Shown here: one piece after another, positions 28,794-37,641 of the stretch
How positions within the stretch are numbered: position 1 is the stretch's first letter
How the letters are laid out: each line of letters opens with the position of its first letter
From: Enterovibrio qingdaonensis
Lineage (GTDB): Bacteria; Pseudomonadota; Gammaproteobacteria; Enterobacterales; Vibrionaceae
Reading direction: 5' to 3'
Assembly (NCBI RefSeq): GCF_028683135.1
Contig: NZ_JAJUBB010000002.1
Coordinates: 310,001 to 374,000, forward strand
DNA: 64,000 nucleotides
Position numbers and translations under genes: made by a program
The notes under the pieces: generated by a model
The model's database searches: none
Seen by the model: the letters and a program-made list of their open reading frames with translations, nothing else
Told to the model about the DNA's origin: nothing

Positions 28794-30842
28794 TCAGTCC
28801 TCCTGACGCTCGACCAAGGTCATGATGTCGTACACCGCGACGGTCTCGTCGTTCTGGTTGCGTACCAGCACGTCCCACACCACCACACCGGTTGCGCGCT
28901 CCTCATCCGGTCGGCGGGTTTTCTTGATCTTCTGCTTCACGGTAATGTCCGCCTGAATGGTGTCGCCAATCGCAACGGGTGCAATAAAGCGCAGATTTTC
29001 TAGCCCGTAGTTGGCAAGTACCGGGCCTGGCGCGGGGTCGACAAATAAGCCTGCGGCTGCTGAAAGCACGAAGTAACCGTGAGCCACGCGCTGACCAAAC
29101 AAGGAGTCTTTAGCGGCGACTTCATCAAAATGGGCGTAGAAATGATCGCCAGACAAACAACCAAAATTCACGATATCGGCTTCAGTAACCGTGCGTCTGT
29201 GCGTGGTCAGGCTTTCGCCAATTTGCAGTTCATCAAAGTACTTTCGGAAAGGATGGACTGGCGTGCGGATCTTCTCCGCACCTGCTGTGTACTCGCGGGT
29301 AATCGCGGTCAGCATGGAGGGTGAACCCTGCAAAGCAGTGCGCTGCATATAGTGCTTGATAGCACGGACGCCACCTAATTCCTCACCGCCGCCAGCGCGT
29401 CCGGGCCCACCATGAACAAGCGGTGCGAGAGGCGAACCGTGTCCGGTTGAGGATTTGGCATTGTCACGGTTCAGGATCAGCATACGGCCATGGTAGGCGG
29501 CCGCTTTCAGCACAAGCTCGGAGGCTTCTGACGCATCATTGGTCACGACAGACCCAACCAGACTGCCTTTACCTAGAGCTGCGATTGCAACCGCTTGGGA
29601 CACGTCGTCATATGGCAACAGTGTACAAACTGGACCAAATGCTTCGACGCTATGGACGTAACCTTCTTCGGTTGGTGCTTTGGAGAGCAGCACGGTCGGC
29701 GGATAAAAAGCGTCTTGAGAACAGTGGTCACCGACAAGTTCCAACACCGCGTCGTTCCCGCCCAACAGCACATCGCTTTGCTCGCAAAGCTTGCTGACCT
29801 GAGAAGCCACATCGTCCCGCTGGCTTTTCCCAATCAATGGCCCCATTTTGACGCCTTCTATGGAAGGATCGCCCATTGCCACGCGGGAAAGGCGCGCTTT
29901 TAGCGCATCACTTACCGCGTTGGTCATGGCGCGTGGTACCAGTGCCCGACGGATAGCCGTACATTTTTGGCCTGCTTTGACCATCATTTCCCTTGTGACT
30001 TCTTTGATGAAGAGATCGAATTCAGGATCATCTTCACTCACCGTTTCACCAAGAATGCTGCAGTTCAGCGAGTCTGCTTCCATGTTGAATGGAATGCTGT
30101 GCGCCACGATATTCGGGTGCACTTTAAGCATCTGGCCGATAGAAGCGGAGCCTGTGAAAGTCACGCTGTCCTGTTCGCTCAATTGATCCAACAGATCGCC
30201 CACGCTTCCGCAAATAAGCTGAAGAGAACCGTCAGGAAGAAGGCCGCTTTCCACCATATCTTCGACCATGGCTTGCGTCAGGTAGGCCGATTGCGTGGCG
30301 GGTTTAACAATCACAGGCACGCCCGCGATCAAGCTCGGCGCAATTTTTTCCAGCATGCCCCAGCAAGGGAAGTTAAAGGCATTGATGTGCACCGAAACGC
30401 CGGGCTTTGGCGTGAGAATGTGTCGGCCGACGAAAGAGCCGTCTGCAGAAAGTGGCTGGGCTTTGTCTTCAACAATAAAAGGTTCATTGCCCAGTTCGCG
30501 GCGGGCAATACTTGAGTAGCTCAGCATGGTACCGAGGCCACCTTCAATATCTACCCAGCTGTCTACCTTGGTCGCGCCCGTCCATTGAGAAATATCGAAA
30601 AAGCGTTTCTTGTTATCCAGCAGTTTCAAACCGAGAGCCTTTAACATTTCTGCGCGTTCATGAATGGTCATCGCGCGCAGGGCTGGACCGCCCACGTCAC
30701 GACCAAATCGCACTACTTCCGCAAAATCGATACCGTCAGAGCTGACAGAACAAATGGGTTCTCCCGTGATGGCATTCGCGACGGAAACCCCTTCGGCTGT
30801 TCCCTCATGCCATGCACCGTAAACAAAACTTCTTGCCTTCAT
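28794..30842 (-). CDS. paaZ: PaaZ, oxepin-CoA hydrolase / semialdehyde dehydrogenase
   Basis: Bifunctional ring-opening enzyme of about 682 residues (E. coli 681). The N-terminal aldehyde dehydrogenase domain has VTFTGSASIGQML and the nucleophile Cys in KAGQKCTAIRRALVP. The C-terminal MaoC-type hydratase domain has FGCLSGDHFYAHFDE and RVAHGYFVLS with the Asp-His pair, and performs oxepin-CoA hydrolysis. Both active sites look intact, so the aldehyde should be channelled rather than leak as a toxic by-product. The ATG at 30842 has AGAAGGA upstream and begins MKARSFVYGAWHEG; in-frame starts further up add an unrelated Arg-rich tail. It leads the minus-strand operon from a promoter shared with paaK. 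Confidence 0.96.
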   Translation of the reverse strand: MKARSFVYGAWHEGTAEGVSVANAITGEPICSVSSDGIDFAEVVRFGRDVGGPALRAMTIHERAEMLKALGLKLLDNKKRFFDISQWTGATKVDSWVDIEGGLGTMLSYSSIARRELGNEPFIVEDKAQPLSADGSFVGRHILTPKPGVSVHINAFNFPCWGMLEKIAPSLIAGVPVIVKPATQSAYLTQAMVEDMVESGLLPDGSLQLICGSVGDLLDQLSEQDSVTFTGSASIGQMLKVHPNIVAHSIPFNMEADSLNCSILGETVSEDDPEFDLFIKEVTREMMVKAGQKCTAIRRALVPRAMTNAVSDALKARLSRVAMGDPSIEGVKMGPLIGKSQRDDVASQVSKLCEQSDVLLGGNDAVLELVGDHCSQDAFYPPTVLLSKAPTEEGYVHSVEAFGPVCTLLPYDDVSQAVAIAALGKGSLVGSVVTNDASEASELVLKAAAYHGRMLILNRDNAKSSTGHGSPLAPLVHGGPGRAGGGEELGGVRAIKHYMQRTALQGSPSMLTAITREYTAGAEKIRTPVHPFRKYFDELQIGESLTTHRRTVTEADIVNFGCLSGDHFYAHFDEVAAKDSLFGQRVAHGYFVLSAAAGLFVDPAPGPVLANYGLENLRFIAPVAIGDTIQADITVKQKIKKTRRPDEERATGVVVWDVLVRNQNDETVAVYDIMTLVERQED

Positions 30843-30954
30843 GTCACGTGTCCTTCTGCGTGTTCGCATTTCCGTTCGACCCAAATCAATCCCTGCGAAA
30901 GCGGCCATTTGTTGTCGGCGTTTAATAAAAATGTTTATGAATGGTTAATTTTTA

Positions 30955-30993
30955 TGATACACAATAAATGGAGATGATCAATAATGTGTAACA
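30955..30993. promoter_or_regulatory. Inverted pair of ATTGTGTA(T/A)CA-like sites between paaZ and paaK
   Basis: TGATACACAAT at 30955-30965 is, read on the other strand, ATTGTGTATCA. AATGTGTAACA stands at 30983-30993 in the opposite orientation. The same word recurs once ahead of paaX. This makes it a candidate operator for PaaX, placed between the divergent paaZ and paaK. That PaaX binds here is inference. Confidence 0.45.
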
Positions 30994-31085
30994 CGAATAA
31001 ATAGTCGAATTGGCGACTACGCTTTAAGAGGGGAACCTTGAGAAGCGATGGAGTTGGAAGTAAAGCCTTGAAAGGAGAGAGCAAG

Positions 31086-32372
31086 ATGAGCAGTAAGGTA
31101 GGGATGCACGCGATTGAAAATGCCAGCATTGATGAGTTACGCGGACTTCAACTATCACGTCTTAAAAAAACGTTGAACCATGTCTATGAAAACTCGCCGG
31201 TCTATCGTGAGAAGTTCAAGGCGCACGGCGTCCACCCCGATGATCTAAAAACATTGTCAGACTTGAGCAAGTTTCCCATGACGACCAAAGCAGACCTTCG
31301 AGACAACTATCCGTTTGGTATGTTCTGTACGCCCATGGAGCAAGTGGTGCGCGTTCATGCATCAAGCGGCACGACGGGTCAGCCAACTGTTGTGGGTTAC
31401 ACGCAGAATGATGTCGATATGTGGGCAGACGTGGTCGCCCGTTCAATTTACGCAGCAGGTGGCAGACCGAAAGATAAAGTGCATATCTCTTATGGTTATG
31501 GCCTTTTTACCGGCGGCCTCGGTGCCCACTATGGCGCGGAAAGGTTGGGCTGTACCGTGATCCCAATGAGTGGTGGCCAGACCCAGAAGCAAGTTCAGTT
31601 GATTCGGGATTTTGACCCAGACATCATCATGGTGACGCCGTCGTACATGCTTAACATTGCCGATGAAATGGCGAGACAAGGTATAGACCCAGAAAGGTTA
31701 GCCTTGCGCGTCGGTATTTTTGGTGCGGAACCGTGGACAGAAGCCATGCGCGCAGAGATGCAACGTCGCCTCTTGATGGATGCGGTGGACATTTATGGCT
31801 TGTCTGAAGTGATTGGCCCTGGGGTGGCACAAGAATGTGTGGAATCCAAAGATGGCCCGACGATTTGGGAAGACCATTTCTATCCGGAAGTTATCGACCC
31901 ACTAACGGGAGAAGTATTGCCAGATGGTGAAGAAGGGGAATTGGTATTCACCAGCCTCACCAAAGAAGCGATGCCAATCATTCGCTATCGAACCCGCGAT
32001 TTGACCCGCCTGCTACCGGGTACATCACGCACCATGCGTCGAATGGGCAAAATCACGGGTCGCAGTGACGACATGCTGATTGTGCGTGGCGTGAATGTTT
32101 TCCCTACCCAGATAGAAGAACAAATTTGCAATACCCGTGGATTGGCGCCGCATTACCTGATTGAGCTGTTTAAGCAGGGCAACATGGACTGCGTCACCAT
32201 CAGGGTAGAGCAGCAGCCTGAAGTTCATGGCTCGCAACTTAACGGACTCGCGAATGAATTGGCAGGGAAGATTAAAACCTTCATCGGCATTTCATCCAAA
32301 GTGGAAGTAGTACCAGCCGGCGTGTTGCCGCGTTCAGAAGGTAAAGCCAAGCGAGTGCTCGATAAACGGTAA
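31086..32372 (+). CDS. paaK: PaaK, phenylacetate-CoA ligase
   Basis: Activates phenylacetate with ATP and CoA, the committed entry step of the pathway. It has 428 residues (E. coli 437). Motifs of the AMP-forming ligase family: the P-loop HASSGTTGQPTVVGYT, YGYGLFTGGLGAHYG, IYGLSEVIGPGVAQEC and the RTRDLTRLLPG hinge, with a C-terminal Lys in RSEGKAKRVLDKR. The ATG at 31086 has GGAGAG upstream; a Met at 31038 would add 16 unrelated residues. It is transcribed away from paaZ and followed by paaX and paaY. Confidence 0.97.
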   Translation: MSSKVGMHAIENASIDELRGLQLSRLKKTLNHVYENSPVYREKFKAHGVHPDDLKTLSDLSKFPMTTKADLRDNYPFGMFCTPMEQVVRVHASSGTTGQPTVVGYTQNDVDMWADVVARSIYAAGGRPKDKVHISYGYGLFTGGLGAHYGAERLGCTVIPMSGGQTQKQVQLIRDFDPDIIMVTPSYMLNIADEMARQGIDPERLALRVGIFGAEPWTEAMRAEMQRRLLMDAVDIYGLSEVIGPGVAQECVESKDGPTIWEDHFYPEVIDPLTGEVLPDGEEGELVFTSLTKEAMPIIRYRTRDLTRLLPGTSRTMRRMGKITGRSDDMLIVRGVNVFPTQIEEQICNTRGLAPHYLIELFKQGNMDCVTIRVEQQPEVHGSQLNGLANELAGKIKTFIGISSKVEVVPAGVLPRSEGKAKRVLDKR

Positions 32373-32448
32373 AAGCGATAGAAGAGAATCGATGCAAGAA
32401 CGCGACAGACCCTCATTATCAGATTCATATTTTTGCTGTTTTGTTGTG

Positions 32449-32459
32449 ATTGTGTAACA
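32449..32459 (+). promoter_or_regulatory. ATTGTGTAACA site upstream of paaX
   Basis: ATTGTGTAACA lies 60 bases before the paaX start, in the 147-base gap after paaK. It matches the inverted pair in the paaZ-paaK promoter. A possible autoregulatory PaaX site (inference). Confidence 0.4.
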
Positions 32460-32519
32460 TAAGGCTAGCTGCACCACAAAGCAAAAATAACAAAGCACTA
32501 CGTTTACGGATAAAAATGT

Positions 32520-33449
32520 ATGAATCAAAAATTAGGGAAGCTGCTTTCTGACATCCTCGCCGCTGACTCGGTTAGCGGCACCTCACTCATCATGACAGTG
32601 TTCGGTGACATTCTTTCCCGTCGCGGAGGTTCAATCAGCCTTTCCAGCCTGATTGAGCTTCTGAGTGTATTCAATGTGTCTGACCGTTTTGTCAGAACCT
32701 CGGTGTTTCGTTTAGTGAAAGATGGTTGGCTGACCGCCGAACGCAGTGGTCGCTACAGCTTCTATCACGTGACTGAAGAAGCCATGGACCGATTCACCGC
32801 CGCAGAAGAGCGAATTTATAGCGCGCACGATGCCGAGTGGAACCGGAAGTGGCAGATGATCGCCTTGCCCTCACTCAGTGGCAGTGAGTTGATGGACGCC
32901 AGAAAACAGTTAGAAGCGGCGGGATACGCGATTCTTTCTACCTCCGTCATGTTGTATCCACGGGCAGACAAAGATGCCACGCGACAGTTATTGAGCAAAC
33001 ATGACCTAAACGATAAGGCCCTCGTGTTTGAGGCATCATCTTGTGATCTTGCAGAAGGTAACGAAGCAAACCTGAAATCGCTGGTGGCAAAACTGTGGCA
33101 ACTGGAGGAAGTGGAGGAGAGATTTCATACCTTCCTCAGCCAATTCCGCCCAATCCTCGCATTGCTAGAAAGTGGGGAGCAACTGGACCCTTCGCAGGCC
33201 TTTCAGGTGCGCACATTGCTGATCCACATTTATCGTCGCGCCTTGTTGAAGTATCCGCCGTTACCCGAAGAGTTGTTACCGAGTAATTGGCCGGGTAAAG
33301 CGGCACGAACATTGACGCACAATATCTACAATCTGGTGGCCTACGCCGCCGAGCGACATGTCGACGCCATAGCTCGCGCTGCCGATGGTGCGCTGCCAAA
33401 AGCAGACAAGCAGTTCAATGAGCGTTTTGGAGGCATCACGCTGAACTGA
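32520..33449 (+). CDS. paaX: PaaX, phenylacetyl-CoA-responsive repressor
   Basis: GntR-like winged-helix repressor of the paa genes, released by phenylacetyl-CoA. It has 309 residues (E. coli 316). The N-terminal DNA-binding part includes SSLIELLSVFNVSDRFVRTS and VFRLVKDGWLTAERSGRYSF, typical of PaaX. A central domain and the PaaX C-terminal domain follow (RTLLIHIYRRALLKYPPLPE). The gap of 147 bases after paaK and the motif at 32449 suggest that it can have its own promoter. The downstream gene paaY follows after 24 bases. Confidence 0.96.
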   Translation: MNQKLGKLLSDILAADSVSGTSLIMTVFGDILSRRGGSISLSSLIELLSVFNVSDRFVRTSVFRLVKDGWLTAERSGRYSFYHVTEEAMDRFTAAEERIYSAHDAEWNRKWQMIALPSLSGSELMDARKQLEAAGYAILSTSVMLYPRADKDATRQLLSKHDLNDKALVFEASSCDLAEGNEANLKSLVAKLWQLEEVEERFHTFLSQFRPILALLESGEQLDPSQAFQVRTLLIHIYRRALLKYPPLPEELLPSNWPGKAARTLTHNIYNLVAYAAERHVDAIARAADGALPKADKQFNERFGGITLN

Positions 33450-33473
33450 CACTAAACAGACTAAGGAGTAGTC

Positions 33474-34070
33474 ATGCCCTATTATGCATTGGACGGTATT
33501 TCGCCCGTGGTTGAAGAGGGTGCGTATGTTCACCCGGAAGCGGTATTAATTGGTGATGTCATTGTAGAGCAGGGCAGCTATATCGCGCCTTTTGCCAGTT
33601 TGCGGGGCGATTTTGGCCGAATACACATCAAAGCCAACGCCAACGTGCAGGACAACTGCGTGATTCACGCCTTCCCCGGCATCGATGTGGTGGTTCATGA
33701 ACGCGGACATATCGGACACAGTGCCATATTACACGGCTGCATTATCGAAGAAGGCGCATTAATTGGCATGAATACCGTGGTGATGGACGGTGCAGTGGTT
33801 GGTGCGCATAGCATCGTCGCCGCTCACTCCCTTGTGGCTTCCCAACAACACATCCCCTCAAAAATGCTCGCCCTTGGCAGCCCTGCCAAAGTCATTCGCG
33901 AACTTAGTGAAAAAGAAGTGGCTTGGAAGAGTCTAGGCACCGATGGCTATATCGAACTCACCGAACGCTGCCTTGCAACCATGAAGCAGGTAGAGCCGCT
34001 AAAAACAATTGAAGTAGACCGAAAACGAATGGTGATTGATGAAAGCATCAAGCCGAAGTTTGCGGATTAG
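33474..34070 (+). CDS. paaY: PaaY, left-handed beta-helix thioesterase/carbonic anhydrase-like protein
   Basis: Hexapeptide-repeat protein of 198 residues, related to gamma carbonic anhydrases and implicated in hydrolysing trapped CoA esters in phenylacetate catabolism. The repeat region runs from about residue 10 to 130 ([20 protein letters not shown], then [20 protein letters not shown]) with the conserved metal-site His residues. A helical tail follows. TAAGGAG lies five bases before the ATG. The last 228 bases of the gene recur, diverged and frameshifted, at 36988-37214. The AT-rich accessory islet begins directly after its stop. Confidence 0.95.
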   Translation: MPYYALDGISPVVEEGAYVHPEAVLIGDVIVEQGSYIAPFASLRGDFGRIHIKANANVQDNCVIHAFPGIDVVVHERGHIGHSAILHGCIIEEGALIGMNTVVMDGAVVGAHSIVAAHSLVASQQHIPSKMLALGSPAKVIRELSEKEVAWKSLGTDGYIELTERCLATMKQVEPLKTIEVDRKRMVIDESIKPKFAD

Positions 34071-34260
34071 ATTTTCTATGACTGGAAACGAATCGTTTTC
34101 ACTATCCTGAAGGGGTAATAAGCGGGTAATTATCAAAATTGACACTGCTTTCGCACACAGTGTGGAGTGGTGTTGACCATAATACCGAAGTACCCCTGTT
34201 TTGGGATGTTTAGATACACCTCTTTGGTGTCCAAAACGCTGTTATAAGTCTATGGTGGTT

Positions 34261-34662
34261 ATGCATAAGTTGATGTTTTTGTTAAGTTTGCTAATGCTCG
34301 CATCCTGTGAGCCCTCATACGATGAATCTGTTTCAATTACTGGTGCCAGCAGGGACGAATTGCTTTCGAGACTCGATTCTCTCGGTGTTGAGTACAAAGT
34401 AGATGCTCAAAAAGTTTGGTACTCATCTAAAGATGGTGAATTAGTATCCGACTTTGCCTTGGATGTTTTTGAAGTCCCGAGTCAGCCAGATATAGGATTC
34501 ACATTTAACAACCATAAGCACCTAAATGAATTTAGGGCATTTATCGAAGCCGAGAAACTGAAACCAGTCTTTTCAATTGAAGGTTTATCGGTTAACTGGA
34601 CCAAAGAAAATGAAAAAGTAGGACGCGGTGCACTATACAAATTTTTGCTTGAACAGCAGTAG
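34261..34662 (+). CDS. Small hypothetical lipoprotein
   Basis: I do not recognise the family. The N-terminus is a lipoprotein signal: MHKLMFLLSLLMLASC, with lipobox LASC at residue 16, so the mature protein of about 118 residues should be lipid-anchored. The mature part is acidic and soluble, with one Trp-rich segment (KVWYSSKDGE). The start is uncertain: Met codons at 34252 and 34261 both keep the signal, and neither has a good ribosome-binding site. It is the first gene of the accessory islet after paaY and is AT-richer than the paa genes. Confidence 0.6.
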   Translation: MHKLMFLLSLLMLASCEPSYDESVSITGASRDELLSRLDSLGVEYKVDAQKVWYSSKDGELVSDFALDVFEVPSQPDIGFTFNNHKHLNEFRAFIEAEKLKPVFSIEGLSVNWTKENEKVGRGALYKFLLEQQ

Positions 34663-34850
34663 TTGTTTAGGAGAAGTTTGAAGCCCAATTCAGGTAGGTA
34701 CATCCTTCTTACAACAAGGCCATCGACGGGACGCTTTGTTACTGCGATAACTTTACAAAGTGTTTTTAATACAAAGGATTAAAGCAGTTTTGGGTGATTT
34801 TATAAGTGCCCGTTATGGCGACGTTATAGGCTTAATGCTAGGGAAGGTTT

Positions 34851-35450
34851 ATGTTCAAGTTCTTCTGGGCTCTTTTGCTAGTGATTATTACATCGAACCC
34901 ATCTTATGCTAGCACAATTGAAGTAGAGCAGGCGGAATTACGCGAGCGACTGGGCTGTAAGGCTAGTGGATTGAAATTATGCTTTGTAAACTCGCTGTAT
35001 AACGCGAATAGCAAATTACACGTGCTGAATTTCAACGCAAACATCGAAGAACTAAATCCCGATGTTTCAATGCCTGATGATTTCTTACGAGAGTTAGCGA
35101 TTCAATTGCTGGTGAAATTCAATCCAGATGCCGCCAGTTTCTATGGAGTTGAACCAACACTCAGACATATCATCGATGAAAGTACATACGCTGCTGATAA
35201 AATTGCGATTGGAATTTCGGGATCCTACAAAGGAAAATCTTTAGTTGGCTATGCAAAGCACGGAAGTGATGAAGTCATAAGTTCTTTTATCTCTTCCAAG
35301 GTAGAGTATGACTCAATTACTCCTCTTGAATTGTTGTTGGCACCATGTAAGAAAATAGAATCATTGGAAAATACTGGTGAGATAAGCAAGTTATCTCCAG
35401 AGCAATATAAAGAAGTTTGTGGTTTTGAGCGAGAAAGAGAAGGGCCATAA
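34851..35450 (+). CDS. Hypothetical secreted protein, 199 aa
   Basis: Unknown family. A signal peptide is clear (MFKFFWALLLVIITSNPSYA, cleavage after YASA-like site near residue 21), so the protein is periplasmic or exported. Four Cys remain in the mature part: two close together in LGCKASGLKLCF and two near the end in LLAPCKK and KEVCGF, enough for two disulphides. AGGGAAGG lies just upstream of the ATG. The stop codon touches the left end of the IS110-type remnant at 35448, so the present C-terminus may have been altered by that insertion. Confidence 0.65.
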   Translation: MFKFFWALLLVIITSNPSYASTIEVEQAELRERLGCKASGLKLCFVNSLYNANSKLHVLNFNANIEELNPDVSMPDDFLRELAIQLLVKFNPDAASFYGVEPTLRHIIDESTYAADKIAIGISGSYKGKSLVGYAKHGSDEVISSFISSKVEYDSITPLELLLAPCKKIESLENTGEISKLSPEQYKEVCGFEREREGP

Positions 35451-35974
35451 CACATATGAGCCCTTCTCCGGTCAATAGGCAATAGCATTCATTTGGTTGC
35501 GCCAGCAGCCAATCCTCTCTAACAAAGTCGTCTAGTTCGTTTTGTCATTTACGCCATTAAGTCGTTGCTTACGGCAAACACATATAGACGGTCTCTTACT
35601 GCGGTCTTGCCGCTGCCTGCCAATCGTCGACTTACTCGGGTGAGAACCGACGTTCATTAAACACAGTTTTGTTCCTCAACTTAAAGTAAACGCATAGCTC
35701 AAGCTTGATGAACGCTCTGGCTCAATAATGCGAGCCGAAAACGCATCTATGCCTATGCACATAGATGGCATATTTGCTAATTTAGTCAGCAATTTAGCGC
35801 GCGAGACCGATTTGTGAAGAATGACCTTGCCTCGGTCATCAACAGCGTGCAGAGAAAAGTGGTGTTTGGCGAGGTCAACGCCGCAAAAGAATGGAAAAGA
35901 CATGGTTACATTCGGTATTAGAGCAACACCTAAGTCTGGCAAATCCTCGTGAGGGGAATCCATGTCATTCATTA
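35448..35974 (-). mobile_element. Internally deleted IS110-family element
   Basis: The right part (about 35714-35974) encodes, on the minus strand, the N-terminus of an IS110-family transposase. FCGVDLAKHHFSLHAVDD holds the first acidic residue of the DEDD motif, followed by LTKLANMPSMCIGIDAF. The rest of the transposase is missing. The left part (35448-35623) is a non-coding block that recurs at 39193. The right part recurs at 37281-37544. Order and strand fit a 5' end and a 3' end joined by an internal deletion. It cannot encode an active enzyme. Exact boundaries are approximate. Confidence 0.75.
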
Positions 35975-35995
35975 AAGCTTGGAAGGAGTCATCAG

Positions 35996-36427
35996 GTGAA
36001 GTTGGCTAAATCGAACGAAAATGAAGTAGATGAATTCGTTTTGATGGAGAGCTCTCCAGACGCGTCGAAGTACGTGACTTCATACTCACGTGAAAAGCAT
36101 TTGTCAGAGATGATGAGCGAAAATGTCACTTACTTGTCAATATATGACAACGACGAACTGTGCGGCTTTGTCATATTGGCTATTGAAGCGAGTGGTATTG
36201 AACTTAGAAGAATAGTCGTGTCATCCAAGGGGAAAGGCTTAGGCCAAAAAGCGATGCGAGGGATAGATGAGTATTGCTCACAAAAAATGGGTGCCTCTCG
36301 GATATGGCTAGATGTATTTGAAGATAATATGCGCGGAATACACATTTATAAGAAATGTGGTTATCAGCAATTCAACACTTTGGATCTCGATGGCAGGTTG
36401 TTGCTGTTGTTTGAAAAAACGCTCTAA
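35996..36427 (+). CDS. GNAT-family N-acetyltransferase, GTG start
   Basis: Acetyl-CoA-dependent acetyltransferase of 143 residues; substrate unknown. The GNAT core is visible: LCGFVILAIEASGIELRRIV (strand 4), then VSSKGKGLGQKAM, the acetyl-CoA loop (R/Q-x-x-G-x-G/A type), and DVFEDNMRGIHIYKKCGYQ near the end. I chose GTG at 35996 because GGAAGGAG lies eight bases upstream. The open frame continues leftward only into the IS110 remnant, so an ATG at 35891 would make an artificial fusion with repeat sequence. Cargo of the accessory islet. Confidence 0.78.
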   Translation: MKLAKSNENEVDEFVLMESSPDASKYVTSYSREKHLSEMMSENVTYLSIYDNDELCGFVILAIEASGIELRRIVVSSKGKGLGQKAMRGIDEYCSQKMGASRIWLDVFEDNMRGIHIYKKCGYQQFNTLDLDGRLLLLFEKTL

Positions 36428-36551
36428 CTAGCAAATAATCATGAACATTTACTCGTTCGCATCTCCTATAGAAATGCTGTAATTCAGGCTTTTAGAGCAC
36501 TTTTGGTTAGTAAATTCTCGTTATTCAGCCAACAAATACTTAGGAGGCAAG

Positions 36552-36932
36552 ATGCCAAAAACGTATTCCGGTTCATGTCATTGCGGTCTCATTAAATTCG
36601 AAGTGTTGGCGGATATTGACCATCTTCGTGAGTGCAATTGTTCCATCTGTGTTCGCAGAGGGGCACTCAACTTTAGAGTGCCAGCAGAGAATTTGACGGT
36701 TCTAACGCCGCTGGAAAATGCAGTGTTATACCAATGGGGCAGTGAAACCGCAGAAGACTACTTTTGTCCAAAATGCGGCATTCTTCCTTTTCGTAAACCG
36801 AGTAAACTAACCAAAGCGGAAATAGCGGCAGGGAAAGTCCCATTTACCGGTTGGGCTGTGAATGCTCGTTGTCTCAATGGGCTGAATATCAACGAATTAC
36901 CGATTGTGAAAATTGATGGTGCATCCCTTTGA
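36552..36932 (+). CDS. GFA-fold zinc protein (glutathione-dependent formaldehyde-activating family)
   Basis: Small zinc-binding protein of 126 residues in the GFA/CENP-V family. Most members have no proven reaction despite the family name. The zinc ligands are complete: Cys9 and Cys11 in SCHCG, Cys28, Cys30 and Cys33 in CNCSIC, and Cys72 and Cys75 in FCPKCG. GGAGG lies seven bases upstream of the ATG. It is islet cargo between the GNAT gene and the paaY fragment; no functional link to either is evident. Confidence 0.85.
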   Translation: MPKTYSGSCHCGLIKFEVLADIDHLRECNCSICVRRGALNFRVPAENLTVLTPLENAVLYQWGSETAEDYFCPKCGILPFRKPSKLTKAEIAAGKVPFTGWAVNARCLNGLNINELPIVKIDGASL

Positions 36933-36987
36933 CGCTGAACATGAAATACATGAACCCTTGACCCACTAAGTAGCCAATCCTCTCTAA

Positions 36988-37214
36988 CAACAACACATCC
37001 CCTCAACAATGCTCGCCCTTGGCAGCCCCGCCAAAGTCATTCATGAATTTAGTGAAAAAGAAGTCTCTTGGAAGAGTTTAGGTACCGATGGCTATATCGA
37101 ACTCACCGAACGCGTCTTGCGACCATGCAGCAGGTAGAGCCGTTGAAAGCAATTGAAGCAGACCGAAAGCGTATGGTGATTGATGAAAGCATCAAGCCAA
37201 AGTTTGCGGATTAG
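36988..37214 (+). pseudogene. Diverged duplicate of the paaY 3' end
   Basis: 227 bases align to 33843-34070 (last 75 codons of paaY including the stop). By eye there are about 20 differences, many at third codon positions, and a one-base deletion in the segment GAACGCGTCTTGC that shifts the frame. There is no start codon or ribosome site. On its left it joins a 19-base piece of the IS110 3' block (36972-36990, identical to 35507-35525), sharing CAA at the junction. Confidence 0.9.
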
Positions 37215-37280
37215 GCACCGTTTAAGCGAGAAAAAGCGGAATAGTTGTAGCTATAAATAGCATCGATCTAACTTCATTAA

Positions 37281-37544
37281 CTCTCCGGCCTGATAATGCG
37301 CTCCAGAACACGCTTAAATGTCTATACGCATGACTGGCATATTTGCTAATTTAGTCAGTGAGTTAGAGTGTGAGACAGATTTGTGAAGTATGGCTTTACC
37401 TCGGTCATCGGCAGCGTGCAGAGAAAAGTGGTGTTTGGCGAGGTCAAAGCCGCAAGAGAATTTAGAAGACATAGTTACCTCCGGTATTTAACGCGACACC
37501 TAAGTGTGGCAAATCCCCGTGAGGGAGTACCATGTTATTCGTTA
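37281..37544 (-). mobile_element. IS110-family transposase 5' fragment, second copy
   Basis: On the minus strand this encodes a decayed transposase N-terminus, CGFDLAKHHFSLHAADD then LTKLANMPVM. An in-frame stop precedes the recognisable IS110 motif ACSGAHYQAGE. GGAGG precedes its ATG near 37471. It aligns over its full length with 35714-35974. The catalytic remainder is absent. Confidence 0.78.
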
Positions 37545-37641
37545 GGAAACTTAGTTGCGACATAATCCCAGTAAGATACAATATATAAGTTAAGTAATTG
37601 AAAAAATGTAGAGTTACTTTTGAGTAAATGGGAGCTTTCGA

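Noticed and set aside
35891-35995. Longer GNAT protein starting at 35891
   Set aside because: The added 35 codons lie in the IS110 repeat; GTG at 35996 has a strong ribosome site.
36420-36498. GCTCTAA / TTAGAGC inverted repeat after the GNAT gene
   Set aside because: Arms are only seven bases, 60 bases apart, with no T tract, so it is neither a convincing terminator nor an attachment site.
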